Shown: positions 35,578 to 46,724, counted from the first letter of the stretch. The stretch: DNA of 64,000 nt from Imbricaverruca yamaguchii (GCA_034440575.1 JAOTOL010001180.1:280275-344274); one strand, 5' to 3'. Notes: a model not told the origin generated them from the letters alone. Program-made: numbers and translations.

Positions 35578-35720
35578 AATGGGACGGGGATGGCCGAGTG
35601 GTTAAAGAGTTCAGCTCTAGATACAAAGCCCCGGGTTGAACACTCGCACCGAACGCACAGCAATGACGAAGCTGCAGTAGATCTTGTAGCACTCAACACG
35701 CTTTCCCTCAAGAAATTGCA
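35578..35720 (+). mobile_element. tRNA-derived SINE (plus strand) in the E spacer
   Basis: GGGGATGGCCGAGTGGTTAA (A box, about 35,587-35,606) and CCCCGGGTTGAACACTCG (B-box region, about 35,628-35,645) form a Leu/Ser-like tRNA head. The same head occurs on the minus strand at 43.7 kb. Paralogous spacers lack it. The ends are not certain. Confidence 0.65.
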
Positions 35721-35722
35721 TT

Positions 35723-35763
35723 AGTTGATTGTGTATACATTTAGTATGCGTACACAATCAACT
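35723..35763. repeat. Hairpin with TACACAATCAACT arms
   Basis: AGTTGATTGTGTA and TACACAATCAACT form a 13-bp perfect stem, a little longer with mismatches. A third, direct copy, GTTGATTGTGTATGC, follows at about 35,783. Confidence 0.75.
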
Positions 35764-36221
35764 TTTGATTGTGAAAGAACTTGTTGATTGTGTATGCAGT
35801 GTGTGCGAATCAGCTTGAACGGTTCGCATATGTTTCCTCGAGTGGGTTTGAAATGATAATCAGCGTGATGATAGGTTCGTCGGCGCGGGGGTATGACGGG
35901 GGGAATGGATACCGACTGAGACAGCCACCAGGTGTGCAGGAGATTCCACTTCTCATTTCCATTACCTTCGATGGAATCCGGGGCGACTGTCGGTGCGCAT
36001 CCGACATCCTGCGGAGTGTTGCGTAGACACGGGCGTGGTAAAGCAGTAATATTCTCGTTTTTAACTGATTTCGCTTGCTGTCTTCTTCTGGCTGCTATCA
36101 ACTATTATTCAGTGTAAATGTGATTTTGTTCACAGGAGTTCTGCAATATATTTCAAGCTAGAAATTGTATGTTCCATTTACGCCGATCAGTAATTTGGGG
36201 AACTATGAGGTTAGTATTGCT
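35764..36221. other. Spacer
   Basis: Part (about 35,810-35,935) resembles the spacer sequence found before the LINE relics in units 2-4 (CGTGATGATAGG-like words, GTTTGAAAT). No gene. Confidence 0.4.
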
Positions 36222-36351
36222 ACAATTCCCGCATCGCGTGAGAAGAAATATACGACTTTCAATATACCAGGAGGTGGCTGAGTTTACATCAAAAGTAGCG
36301 TTAAGGATTATACTGTATTTACTGAACGTTCATCTCATCTAAACCATGTTA

Positions 36352-36746
36352 GGGTAGCCTGGACTAGCGGACCTACGCTGAAATCTTACCTGGTCCGTTC
36401 AACCCTGGGAATGCCGCCATGCGCTGCTGGTAGAAGAACGTGCCACACCTGTATCAACGGCCTTATAGGTAGATGCACGCGGAAAAACGTAGTTTATAAA
36501 ACAACGTGCAACCGCTGTCTTGGAATATTTTATGTCGGGGAGACCAAACCTAGTATCGGGGATAGATACAATGAGCACTTGGGAGATGCCAGACTTCGGA
36601 GAGCTTACACACCTTTAGGCGAACACATGATCGACAAACATTATAACATGGCAACACAGCGACACTAACACAAACTTCAAAGTAGAAATTCTAGCAACAG
36701 CCAGGGACAGCGCTGATCTGAAGGTCCTCGAATCTACATATACGTA
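36352..36746 (+). pseudogene. Penelope-like GIY-YIG endonuclease fragment
   Basis: The frame through 36,411-36,668 has a lead-in VAWTSGPTLKSYLVRSTLG, a cysteine cluster (CHTCINGLIGRC), then NVVYKTTCNRCLGIFYVGET, DRYNEH and TPLGEHM. This is the C-terminal GIY-YIG domain of Penelope-like elements. After a frameshift near 36,660 a second frame continues FKVEILATARDSADLKVLES. The endonuclease would nick target DNA. This copy is broken and lacks an RT. Confidence 0.75.
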
Positions 36747-37062
36747 ATTTACGGCCGCAACTAAACACGCAAACGACGTCTTGGTATGTCACATCAAATT
36801 ACATCAACATCAATTGTACTTTATGGATTACGCGTTATAATTGATATATGACTATATATATGCGTGCGTGTATGTGTCGATATGTATGTGGACCATCGGC
36901 TCGGGCTTCCTCAGAGGATTTTATCTTGACATAGTTTGTTTTTTGGTTCGGAGTTTCTTGAAGTGTCTGCACCACTGAGGATGCTTTTCTGTGATTCACG
37001 TGTTTTTTTGCACGCTTTTTTGCCGCGTGCTTTTTTCAATTGTTAAGCTTGACATTTTGATC

Positions 37063-37098
37063 ACTCCTGACGATAGCCCCTGGCCGAAACGTTGAGTA
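37063..37098 (+). ncRNA. Hammerhead-ribozyme-like motif in Penelope element
   Basis: ACTC (37,063-37,066) pairs with GAGT (37,093-37,096) as stem I. The core box CTGACGA follows, a possible stem II GCC/GGC comes next, then GAAACGTT with an ACGU that is self-complementary, as in dimeric hammerheads with a minimal stem III, and a GUU cleavage triplet. Hammerhead motifs are an established feature of Penelope-like elements. Stem II is short, so activity is doubtful. Confidence 0.5.
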
Positions 37099-37243
37099 AA
37101 TACAGTATAATCATTCACGTTACTTTTGATTTAAACTCAGCACCTCCTGGTATATTGAAGGTCGTATATTTCTTCTGACGCGATGTCTAAAACCCAGGAT
37201 CATCTAAGAGCCATTCTTCGTTGTATTAAACAATTCCCGCATC

Positions 37244-37611
37244 CTTCCCTTTCATCGTCATATTTTGACATCGGCATATAACTTTCAGTCAGCTGTAAGA
37301 TGGCACGCATTGTCACGCATTACCACGTTATCGATGATATCCGAACTGTTCGCGAATTTCCATCGTTTTTATTGGACAATTTGTTACATTTTGTAACTGG
37401 TTCGGAAATTTATATGCCGATGTCAGAACATGAGGATTAAAGAGAACGATCTCAACCGCACGCGACGAGCGGTGATGGCGATACCACGTGTTGGCCGTTG
37501 TTAGCTGTTTCTATTTGACTTATTTTGCATGATGCCTATAGGTTGCGTGGCATTGCACATTGCGCATTTAGACAGCTCGAATGACATTGTCATTTACACA
37601 TCAGTCTCACT
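37244..37611. other. Spacer
   Basis: No recognisable feature. Confidence 0.5.
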
Positions 37612-38135
37612 TTCGTGGGCTGGGTAACGTGACCACAGTACCTGCTAGGTTCCGTGGGCTGGGTAACGTGACCACAGTACCTGCTAGGTTCCGTGGGCTG
37701 GGTGACGTGACCACAGTACCCGCTAGGTTCCGTGGGCTGGTCGTGACCACGACCTGTCTCCCGTGGGTGACGTGACCACAGTACCCGCTAGGTTCCGTGG
37801 GCTGGGTGACGTGACCACAGTACCCGCTAGGTTCCGTGGGCTGGGTGACGTGACCACAGTACCCGCTAGGTTCCGTGGGCTGGGTGACGTGACCACAGTA
37901 CCTGCTAGGTTCCGTGGGCTGGGTGGCGTGACCACAGTACCCGCTAGGTTCCGTGGGCTGGGTGACTGACCACTCCGCTAGGTTCCGTGGGCTGGGTGAC
38001 GTGACCACAGTACCTGCTAGGTTCCGTGGGCTGGGTGACGTGACCACAGTACCCGCTAGGTTCCGTGGGCTGGGTGACGTGACCACAGTATCCGCTAGGT
38101 TCCGTGGGCTGGGTGGCGTGACCACAGTATCCGGT
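37612..38135. repeat. 39-bp minisatellite, about 13 copies
   Basis: The unit contains GTGGGCTGGGTGACGTGACC and ACAGTACCCGCTAGGTTCC. Because 39 is divisible by 3, the same peptide repeats in each frame (for example RFRGLGDVTTVPA), giving long open frames on both strands. One unit at about 37,735-37,765 and one at 37,965-37,980 carry deletions. Confidence 0.95.
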
Positions 38136-39469
38136 GGGCTTACACTCACACATGCTTTTTGTTCGATTAAATATGTTGCAGAGTCGAAGTTCAAGGTTAT
38201 TCAAAGTTCATTAGCCGTATTTCTCGTGAAGCTAAATACAAACTACTACTTTCTGCAAAGCACGGCACATTGAATGCTTTGTAATTGATATGCATGCACA
38301 TTGTACTCCGTTGTCCCGAAAGCCTGCATCCTCCGTTGCGAATCCAATTTATGCGGATGTGTTGACGGGGCTGAATTACGAGGTGGGTCGAATATTCACC
38401 GACAGTCGCCTTCAACTACCGTACAGAATACTTCAGCGGCTCGGTCAAAGCAAATTGGAGCCGTACAACTTGCAACGAGGTTCGGTACCCTCACCGAATG
38501 AGGCCGGCTGTATAGTGTGAAGTGTCATCCTCTTTTCGATGTGTTTTTTTTTGCAAAGTTCCGCCTTGTCTACGCTTTCCCTTCTCTCATTCGCTATGCT
38601 TTTAGTCTCTTCAGTTCCATGCAGTTTGGCTGTTCAAAAGCACGATATTTTCAGCGGTAACCATGAGTCCTGCTCCTGATGTTCCGATGCTACTTCCGAA
38701 GTGAAAAAACATGGAACCAAACAAGGAGCCACTTTAAGGCGTATTATTAAGTCTGTTCGAGGCACACGCGGTTTTAGGCTACATACCACATTGCTTTAAG
38801 TCCTGAATTGGCTCTGTTATTGCATTGGGCGAATATTACAACTTTGATTTAACTCGCCCGCAGACATTTCAGAACGCTTCCTAGCGTGAAGATATGCAAC
38901 TTTCTGACATAGCTTTTAATCCACCCAGCAAGGCACATCTTCCTGTCGCCCTCTGTCGATCAACCTTAACATAGCCGCATGTTTGTTTGGCTTGACTAGT
39001 GTGCACTTCCGACCTTCTGGGGAATTACCACACAGCCACTCACCCACACAATGAGAGCGATGCCACTGTGAGGATTGCCAACATGCCTATGCGGTGCCGC
39101 TGGCACGATATTGGAGATATGGTGCCGAAAGGTTGGTCTGAGGTTGATGAACCCTGTAGCTACGGTGTCCAGGTAACCACCGCTTTGTGGAAGCCGAATT
39201 CATCTCCTGGTATGGCGTTTCGTCTGGTATTTGACACACGTGACGCAACCCATGTATTGACGGAAGTAAGTGTGCTTAACGTGATATATACGTGCACACC
39301 TGCACTATTGCATCACATGTTGTTCCTGTGGTCACGAATTGTTATACCGTCGCCAGAGCATCATACAGTGCAACGGCGCAACGGGGCAAAACGTGTTCGC
39401 CGTCCTAACTACTTCGTGTAACTCGCTGCGATGTAGATGTGCGGACCCCAGCCCGGCCGCACCCCTGCG
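38136..39469. other. Gene-poor stretch
   Basis: A 140-codon frame lies at 38,999-39,421 (+). It has no signal peptide, domain or repeat that I recognise and no sign of splicing. I do not call it a gene. Confidence 0.45.
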
Positions 39470-40075
39470 GCGAGGTCACTGACCTTGGCGGGACCGCGCA
39501 CGGTGGCTGAGGCTGTCTCCGATGGGATCGTGCACAGTGGCTGAGGTAGTCACTGATGTGGTCTTGCACGGTGGCTGAGGTCATTGATGGGATCGTGCAC
39601 AGTGGCCGAGGTTGTCACTGATGGGATCGTGCACGGTGGCCGAGGTTGTCATTGATGGGTCTGGTACGGTGGCCGAGGTTGTCACTGATGGGATCGTGCA
39701 CGGTGGTCGAGGTAGTCACTGATGTGGTCTTGTACGGTGGCTGAGGTCATTGATGGGATCGTGCACGGTGGCCGAGGTTGTCATTGATGGGGTCTGGTAT
39801 GGTGGCCGAGGTTGTCACTGATGGGATCGTGCACGGTGGCCGAGGTTGTCATTGATGGGGTCTGGTATGGTGGCCGAGGTTGTCACTGATGGGATCGTGC
39901 ACGGTGGCTGAGGTTGTCACTGATGATATTATGCACAGTGGGCGGGCTATTCACTGGTGGGATCGTGCACACTAGCGGGATTTTCGCTGATGGAGTCGTG
40001 CACGATGGCTGGAGCTGTTGTTTACTGGCGGGACCGTGCACGGTGGCTGAAGTTTTTGAATGAGATCGTGCACGT
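39470..40075. repeat. 34-bp minisatellite, about 17 diverged copies
   Basis: The unit is close to GTGCACGGTGGCCGAGGTTG followed by TCACTGATGGGATC. Variants occur (CTGGTATGGTGG, GTGGTCTTGCACGG). Two outlying copies lie at about 40,178-40,232 after a gap. Confidence 0.92.
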
Positions 40076-40232
40076 GTACAATACGCCACCATATCTCCCA
40101 TTTCCTACCAAGGGAAACCAAAACCAAAACACAGAGAAAGAAAGTAATGAATTTTAGTTAATAATATTTGTTTCGGTGGGTCACGGTGGCTGGGGTTGTT
40201 GGTGGATCTGTGCACGGCGGCTGTAGCATTAC

Positions 40233-41440
40233 TGGGGGAGTAAGTCTGGTGTCCTCAACTTGCGGTCCCGCAGTTGACGATGCCACTCCTCCCGCTTTTC
40301 CAGGTAAAACCCCTTCCAAAAAGCCCCGGTGATGACTTTCCGATACTCAAGTCCCATTTGATGTTTCATCGGCGCTGAGCATGCGAATGAGTTGTCTGTG
40401 TACCTAAACCTCCCACCAGGTTCGAGTGTCTACCCACCACACCACTCCCGCCCCACACACCCCATATTCAGGATCCTTGGATCTGAGCATGTTTACTTTT
40501 ATATGAGTCCAACTCAATCATAGGCAATGTAGCCATGTAGCCATATATTATGGCCATCTAACACGCTGACATGATTCATCCGACAAATCCCCAGCCAGTC
40601 CTTCATTTCGTACGACTTCTCGGTACATGTGCGTAATCTCCGTCTCACAATACAAGCTGGCTTGATGTAGATATTTGTAATATGATCTCAAGAAAACGTC
40701 TTCTCACGAAGGCAATTTCTATGTTGAGATAACAGCACCATGGATTCTGCATGACTTTGTGATTGATGTTTCCATCAATTGTTCTTGTCACCACGGCTTT
40801 GGGCCACAGTAGGAGTCCCGGGTGCTAAGATTATAAAAGGTCCATGCGGCCTAACTGATCGGGACCCACCGGAGCCTTTTTTTTGTTGTTGTTGCAGCAG
40901 TTCATACCTTTCTTTTCCATTCATAGTCTGCTCTTGATGCTTGTACTAATTCATCGCAGGTGTCCTGTGAGAACTACACTGTAATTGATCCAAGAATGTT
41001 TGAGTGGCTTCGCTTTCGCGTCTGGTCGCTGTCTGTGCCATTCGGTTCGGCGACACACCACCTACGGCTATCGCAGTCCGCCACAGTCTTCCCTTCCGAA
41101 GGTGGTACGAGGCCAGACTATGTGTCTGCAGTACGGTGGCCATACAGCCCACTACTTCGCATCACTCGTTCAGCGCGCTTAACGGGCTTGATACCTATCC
41201 GTAGGTGAACTCCGTATGATCGCTACTAGTTATACGCCGTCTTGGAAATCACGGAAGTGCTTGAATTTGTGGTGTGATCTTCACAAAGACTTGACACGTA
41301 TGCTAGTACGTAATTTGTTAAGCGATCGTCGACCGCCTCTGGCCGTGGGTGGTGGACTGTGTGCACGTTGTATTAGCATATGCGAGATGAATCATGGAAT
41401 GCATGGATATGAACAGCATTGAATGTCCACTACGGCTGAC
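40233..41440. other. Gene-poor stretch
   Basis: No supported feature. Confidence 0.5.
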
Positions 41441-41572
41441 ACCATTGTGGAATATGATAGCTCGTGCGTCGTCTGGCGTTGGTCTCGTCGGACGCAAGGA
41501 AACACTTAGCCTGCCATGTGTGATCACCTGTTCTCTGCTGACCCCGTTCATTATAGCTCCAGGCGTTGGATA

Positions 41573-41583
41573 TTTATTTTATT
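41573..41583 (-). terminator. Poly(A) signals of cuticle gene F
   Basis: Two adjoining AATAAA words on the minus strand, about 125-130 bp past the stop of gene F. Confidence 0.6.
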
Positions 41584-41705
41584 GTTCACATGGCGGACAT
41601 GACATCAATACGTTTTACATTTACGTACACACGAACATATGGATAGAAGAACACAAACTTAGCGGGCTTTGCAGGTACGTGTACTGTGACAGCTCCAACT
41701 CGCAA

Positions 41706-42394
41706 TCACTGGTACTTGCCGTAAGCAGGAGCGGGCTTGTAAGACGGGGCAGGATAGGAAGGCCTGTGGGCGGGCTTGTAGGCAGGGGCAGGGTGGTACG
41801 CGGGGTACTGGGCCTCGCCCTCGTAGGTGACATCAGCCACGTTGCCGGAGTAGGCATCGGCAGTGTTGTAGGTCACCGTCTGGGTACGGCCGTCGGGAAG
41901 GACAACAGAGTAAGAGCCCTGGGTGCTGTAGCCGTCGCGGGCCTCCTGGGCGTTGAACTTGGCGTCGTAGTCGCTGTAGCCGTGGACATCGTAGCTATAG
42001 TCGTACTTGGGAGGAGCGTCATAGCTCTGCTGGTGTCCGTAGCTGGGCTGGTGGTAGGCCGGGGCCGGGGCGTAGGTGGGCTGGTGGTAGGCCGGGGCCG
42101 GAGCGTGGTAGCTCTGGGCGGCAGCAACGGCCAAAAGAGCGGCGACGATGAACACCTGGAAAATAATGGTTCAGAGGTCAGCCATGGCTACTCTTCGAAG
42201 TAATGCTGGCTCGTACAGAGTTCGTTCTGCCAGCGACTTGATAAAAAATAGCGTTTGAACCTACGCCAGGAACAGATCCATCAAATAGATATTTCTTCAT
42301 TGGTAATTAAAAGTGAAGAGCCACTAGAAACTCTTCACCAGTGCCCGCGACAATGTAGTGACCGCAGCTCCGTTCCTGGGACCCTCACCTTCAT
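41706..42394 (-). CDS. Cuticle protein F, R&R chitin-binding, pro-resilin-like (2 exons)
   Basis: Secreted cuticle protein of 151 residues. Exon 1 is 42,389-42,394 and exon 2 is 41,706-42,155 (starts GTG after CAG; Val, not an initiator), with an intron of 233 bp. Signal peptide MKVFIVAALLAVAAAQS, two APAYHQPxY repeats, an R&R domain as in E but with VTYEGEAQYP, and a tail with AYHPAPAYKPAHRPSY. The C-terminus is PSYKPAPAYGKYQ, five residues longer than in E, G and H, and like the remnant at 27.9 kb. It belongs to tandem unit 1. Confidence 0.92.
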
Positions 42395-42448
42395 GTTGAG
42401 TGGCGGTGGGTGTGGGTATGACTGGTGTCGATGAGCAGGTAACAGGCG

Positions 42449-42479
42449 CTTTATATGTGCGCCAGCTCAGCTGACCTAG
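42449..42479 (-). promoter_or_regulatory. Gene F promoter: TATA box and CTAGGTCA octamer
   Basis: TATAAAG (42,449-42,455) and CTAGGTCA (42,472-42,479) on the minus strand, 16 bp apart. Confidence 0.72.
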
Positions 42480-43229
42480 CCGGGGGAGTGGGGGGGGGCA
42501 GCAGGTGGGCGTGGCTCTGAAGTCGCGCTGCACCGCTGCCTGCGAGGTTTGGAAGCAGGCCGCGACCTCTCCGCCCTCTAGATCGCTTATCTCAGTGTGC
42601 CCTATTCGGTTAATGGCCCGTGCCCGATACGAGCGCTGTGGGGGGTGGGTCGAAGGTGCTCTTTCAGAGATTCGCGCCATAACCATCGGCTCTGCCGGTA
42701 TGTACTGTAGAAATTTCCGAAATCCTCAGGACTGCTCGTCAGTCTATTTCGTTGAGTTTACAGGTTGCTTCAACTGCCAAATGGGTATCTTGATTGCTTT
42801 TACTCTGCTGCAATTGTACCATTCGTTCTTTATTCTGGAAGTATCTCAGTTGTACTATTGCTAGTTCCTGAGAACTTGTTAACCAATGAAGAACTCCATG
42901 TGAGCAACATGTTGTCCAGGAAGTTTTTTTCAGCCAAACGGTAGGTGGCCATTGTGACAGGTACGAATCGTTATACACATTAGCTGAATATCATCTGATC
43001 GTTTCGCTCATCATCTCATGCCTCATTCGTCCTCCAATCCATATTTCGGTTTTATCGTGAAGCAGGAAACTTTACCATGGTGCAGTAATTTCCTAATAAA
43101 AAACCGGACCCAGCATCCATCATGAACAGATCGCAGATAGAAGCTCGTATGGATTGCGTAGCGCTCAAAGCGCCTCTATCACGGAACTGTGGCGGAATGC
43201 ATGGCGTATAACTATGCAAAGTTGAATGT

Positions 43230-45827
43230 AGACGCTACGATTGGCTGAGCGACACCCCGTGTTGCTGTTGCTTGTCATTCCGGACCCTGCTGAACGTGAG
43301 TTAACAGCGGGCGTGATAAATTGGGACACATTACCCCTCCCCCGACGAGGCACTACCTTTCCGTGGTGGTGGGGAGAGCGTGCCCCAATGACCCGGAGTC
43401 AAAGTCCACCGGTGAGCCGGCGATGGGTCAAACTAAGAGTGCCTCATTCGTCCTCCAATCCATACGTTCCCATTCCAATGCCCATCTCATCTCAACATCC
43501 AAGTCCTTCACCTGGCCTTGTAGCACCAACTATCCCTACTATGAACAGTTAGGACATCTTCCCTGATCATGCCCTTTGTTTATTTATTGGTTGGTTCACG
43601 ACACACTTTGTGCACATTCACGACTAATGGCGCCGCCCACACTGTTTCGCCGCTGGGCCGCGGGATTGGGAAATGTCCTGAGTGGCGCTAGAGTCGAACC
43701 CGGGACCTTTGGTACCCATAGCCCGACACCTTAACCACTCGGCCATCCCCGCCCCCCCACCCCCCCACCCCCCTGATCATGCCCACCAGCTCAGTTTTAT
43801 CGGGGCAGTCGCGCCCCCTCGGTCCGTCCCCCGGGGTTGACGGAGTCCTGGAGGCTGATGTCCTTCGTTGCACAGTGCTAGTTGTAGCGGGGGACCGACA
43901 CCTCTTTGGTCCCGATACTCCGCAGTGGCGGGCTGGCCCGTAGGGCCCCATACGGGCCAAGCGGCTGGTCTTCTCGGGTCGAGGACATGGGTGTATTCCC
44001 AGTGCCCGCCGCCCCGCCCGGTCGGGGTCAAGGGATGAGCAGCGCTGCTAGTGCGATCGGGGTGGTGAGCCTTTCCCTCTCCCGGCTGTAGAAAGGCACC
44101 ACTCGCCCCGAATAGCTCCTTGGGCACCTGGCGTCCTCCCGTTCGCGGGACCCAGGCTCCCCCAGGAGGGCCCCTTTGTGATGGGGTGCCACGGGGAACC
44201 GAGACAAAGACAACACACGGCATCCACAGCATAAAAACCACCCCTTGTCCCTCTCGTGGAGACTAGACAACTAGCTTCTCTGCACCAGGCATATTTATAT
44301 TTCGAGGAAAGACGAGATGTCTCGCCTCATTATCACCCTTTGGAAGGCGAAACGGGTGTTACCGATTTGGCAAAATCTTACGCTGCGAGAAATTCAACTA
44401 TTGTGCCTTGGAGGATGAATTTGCAGGGGAAAGCGGAAAGAGAGGAGGCGGAAAGCGCATTGAAATTGTCTGAGTTTAAATCCATTGTCCGGAAAAATAA
44501 GAGTACAGTTAAAGAGAGCATTTAAACCACCGTATAACTCCAAAAGACAAAAAAAAAGATACTTCGCGAGGCCTTGCGAACTGTTTTGACCTGAGGGAGG
44601 TGCCGGAGAAGGTGATTGTGAACAGATTGGCGGAATTTGTCGTCACTGAAGCAAGAAAAATGAAGGTGAGAAGAGGCTCGAAGCTTATTACATCAACGTG
44701 ACATTAACATTCAATACCACTGATATTCCCTCATAAATACGTGTGGGCTACGTCCTTGTGAAGGCCCGTACTTTTCTTCCCAATCCGATGAGATGTTTTA
44801 AGTGGCAGAAGTTCGAACATACCAACAAATACTGCCGGAATAGCCCTATATTGGGCAGGTGCGCCTCCCAGGAACATGAGAGCGAAAGCCGCACCTGCGA
44901 ATCCCCTTCTGTGCGGTCTGTGGCGTCGGGCAGGACCACCATACTTCTTACGATTGAGCCTACCTGAATTACAACAGAGAGGAGATAATTTATATCAAGC
45001 ACACACTAAAAATATCGTTTCGGGAACCAAGGGATGAATATGAACAATCTCATGTCAGAATTCCGTGCGCGTCAGAAGTGAAAAGAACGTATATTCCACA
45101 TCACGCACATCCCAACGGAACCTCTGAGCTGCTGGCGCAACTGACAGCTCCTCCTCGCTCCTTTGGAGTGCCTCCTGCGTCGCAAGTAAGGCAGGGCCAG
45201 CTAACTCAAAATAACACCGATACGACCGACAGCCCACTCTCCACAAGTGATGCCGTTCACCTATTATATGACCCCACCAGATCAACGCCCGATGGCGTGG
45301 CATGAACGGTTGTCCAACGGGGAAAGAGGCCTCGGTCCTTCCCACCCAATTCCATCCCCTTCCCACCTACCTCGAAATCCCCGCCTCCCACTTCCCGTCC
45401 GCCCTCCAGTCTCCCCTCCCCTCCCTCACGCCCCACCATCACCCCTAAATGCACCCTCTCCATCTCCCTCCCCGAATCCTCCTCCTTCCCGAGAGTCAGG
45501 CCCTGCCCAGGAATCAGGTTTGTACGTGTGTCTCTCACCCTAAGAGAATCATTAGGGGACCAGTCTTCCATTGTTCGATCGGGACAGCTTTTCCGCTTTC
45601 TATCGTAAATCAAGTTCTTTGTGAGTTATACTCCTCAAGAATCGTAGCACGGCATGGTATCACACTTGTATTTGCCCCGTGGCATGTCATCCTGAATGAC
45701 CTTTGTTTGCTTTCACTGTTTCACTTATGATGTTGCTTGCATCTCATGGTTTGACTGCCGATGTTGTGGGCGCTGCATGACCGACGCAGTCGATGCGCCT
45801 CTAAACTCCAGTAACCAACCAACAAAC
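43230..45827 (+). mobile_element. Non-LTR retrotransposon relic in unit 1 (ORF1 remnant, no RT)
   Basis: Plus-strand LINE remnant of Jockey-like type. Broken ORF1 pieces: VSPHYHPLEGETGVTDLAKS (about 44,316-44,375), LREVPEK and RLAEFVVTEARKMK (about 44,590-44,670), then GYVLVKARTFLPNPMRCFKW and a zinc-knuckle array (44,743-44,967). The first knuckle has Trp in place of its second Cys. It ends in the 3' tail GCGCCTCTAAACTCCAGTAA followed by CCAACCAAC near 45,827. No endonuclease or RT coding was found, so most of ORF2 is deleted. A SINE interrupts it at 43,575-43,770. Boundaries are approximate. Confidence 0.65.
43575..43770 (-). mobile_element. Complete tRNA-derived SINE with 14-bp target duplication
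   Basis: On the minus strand: GGGGATGGCCGAGTGGTTAA (A box), a B box GGGTTCGACTC, a body, and a 3' end ACCAACCAATAAATAAAC. It is flanked by perfect direct repeats CCCTGATCATGCCC (43,561-43,574 and 43,771-43,784). Units 2-4 carry the uninterrupted site (CCCCGATCCTGCCCACC type), so the insertion came after the unit duplicated. A C/A run (43,750-43,770) lies at its 5' side. Confidence 0.88.
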
Positions 45828-46718
45828 CGATCGGATCCGCTGATCAATTATGTGCACTAGTATTACCATTGGTAGTCTTATTTCACCACCGTGCAATCAC
45901 TGTTGCCTCCAGCCGTCTTGAATGCCTATATGGGTGTTTTTCGTCAATGTGTGGTATTTTGCAGTTCATTTAAACACTTATGCACCCGTGGCAAAATTGG
46001 ACGACGCAAGACAAGGATACCAACCGTATACGACGAGCAGGGTTGGTAATTCCTCGTGCTGCCTTTTGTTTCCTATTCCTTATATTTACGATTGGAGGTA
46101 CCTTTAAACAGCATGCCATTGTACATTGTGCGTTTAAACAACTTGCATTCCATTGTGTTACTTATAGCAACCCTGTTTCCATCGGCAATCCGGCGAGGTG
46201 GCAAGCGCATCGACTAAACTGATATTCATAATTGTTTAACTTCCAATAGAGATGTTTCAACGTGTCATTGGGCACTTTATTGCCTCATTTTCCGTGTTTC
46301 TCTTCAAACAAAATTCATTGTGCCACTGTCTGCAATGCACATTGTACTGGACGCATTGCACATTGATATGCATTCGCATTGTTCTCCTTCGTCTCCAAAG
46401 CTTCCTCTTTCCAAAGCCTCGTCCTCGCTAAGAACCCAATTTGTGAGGATATGTTGAAAGAGCTGTATTGCGACTTGTGCCGAACGCTCGCAAGCAGTCG
46501 TCCCCCCTCCCCCAACCACGGCTGACACGGCCGTGGCATGGTATAGTTCGTGTGCTGCCTGGTGTTGGTCATGTTCTACGCAAGTTAACAGTTATTCTCC
46601 CATTTCTGATCAGCTTTGTCTTCTTCATTGTAGTGGGCACAACATAACCTCGTTGTCGACGTGCCCCTACGCATCATGATCGTTTTGTTCATTATAGGTC
46701 CAGGCGTAGGTGATTGAT

Positions 46719-46724
46719 TTTATT
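46719..46724 (-). terminator. Poly(A) signal of cuticle gene G
   Basis: AATAAA on the minus strand, about 123 bp past the stop. Confidence 0.6.

Larger units (their letters stand above)
36236..37229 (+). mobile_element. Truncated Penelope-like element with inverted repeats and 14-bp target duplication
   Basis: It is flanked by direct repeats ACAATTCCCGCATC at 36,222-36,235 and 37,230-37,243. Inside, about 100 bp near the left end (36,236-36,330) is repeated in inverted orientation near the right end (37,088-37,183), sharing GAAGAAATATACGAC, AATATACCAGGAGGTG and ATTATACTGTATTTACT. Between the arms lies a GIY-YIG endonuclease frame. Penelope-like elements are known to have such inverted pseudo-LTR structures. 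The RT part is absent, so this is a 5'-truncated copy. Confidence 0.8.
41441..45830. repeat. Tandem unit 1 (gene F + spacer + LINE relic)
   Basis: First of four head-to-tail units: 3' spacer, minus-strand cuticle gene, upstream spacer (42,480-43,229), LINE relic. Its upstream spacer lacks about 170 bp present in units 2-4 (from the GGTTCGCATCTGTGTGCTCG word to the CCAAATGTTGGCGACG word). Edges are approximate. Confidence 0.75.

Noticed and set aside
35551..35722. AATTGCATT direct repeats as target duplication of the 35.6-kb SINE
   Set aside because: The left copy belongs to the ancestral spacer and the SINE head starts about 20 bp further right; 9 bp may match by chance.
37607..38194. 195-codon minus-strand frame made of a 13-residue repeat
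   Set aside because: Product of a 39-bp minisatellite whose period is divisible by 3; no flanking gene structure or signal peptide.
38999..39421. 140-codon plus-strand frame
   Set aside because: No domain, signal peptide, repeat or splice pattern; its length is compatible with chance in this composition.
43690..43760. tRNA-Leu/Ser gene
   Set aside because: The tRNA-like head continues into a SINE body and tail with target duplications, so it is a SINE and not a functional tRNA gene.
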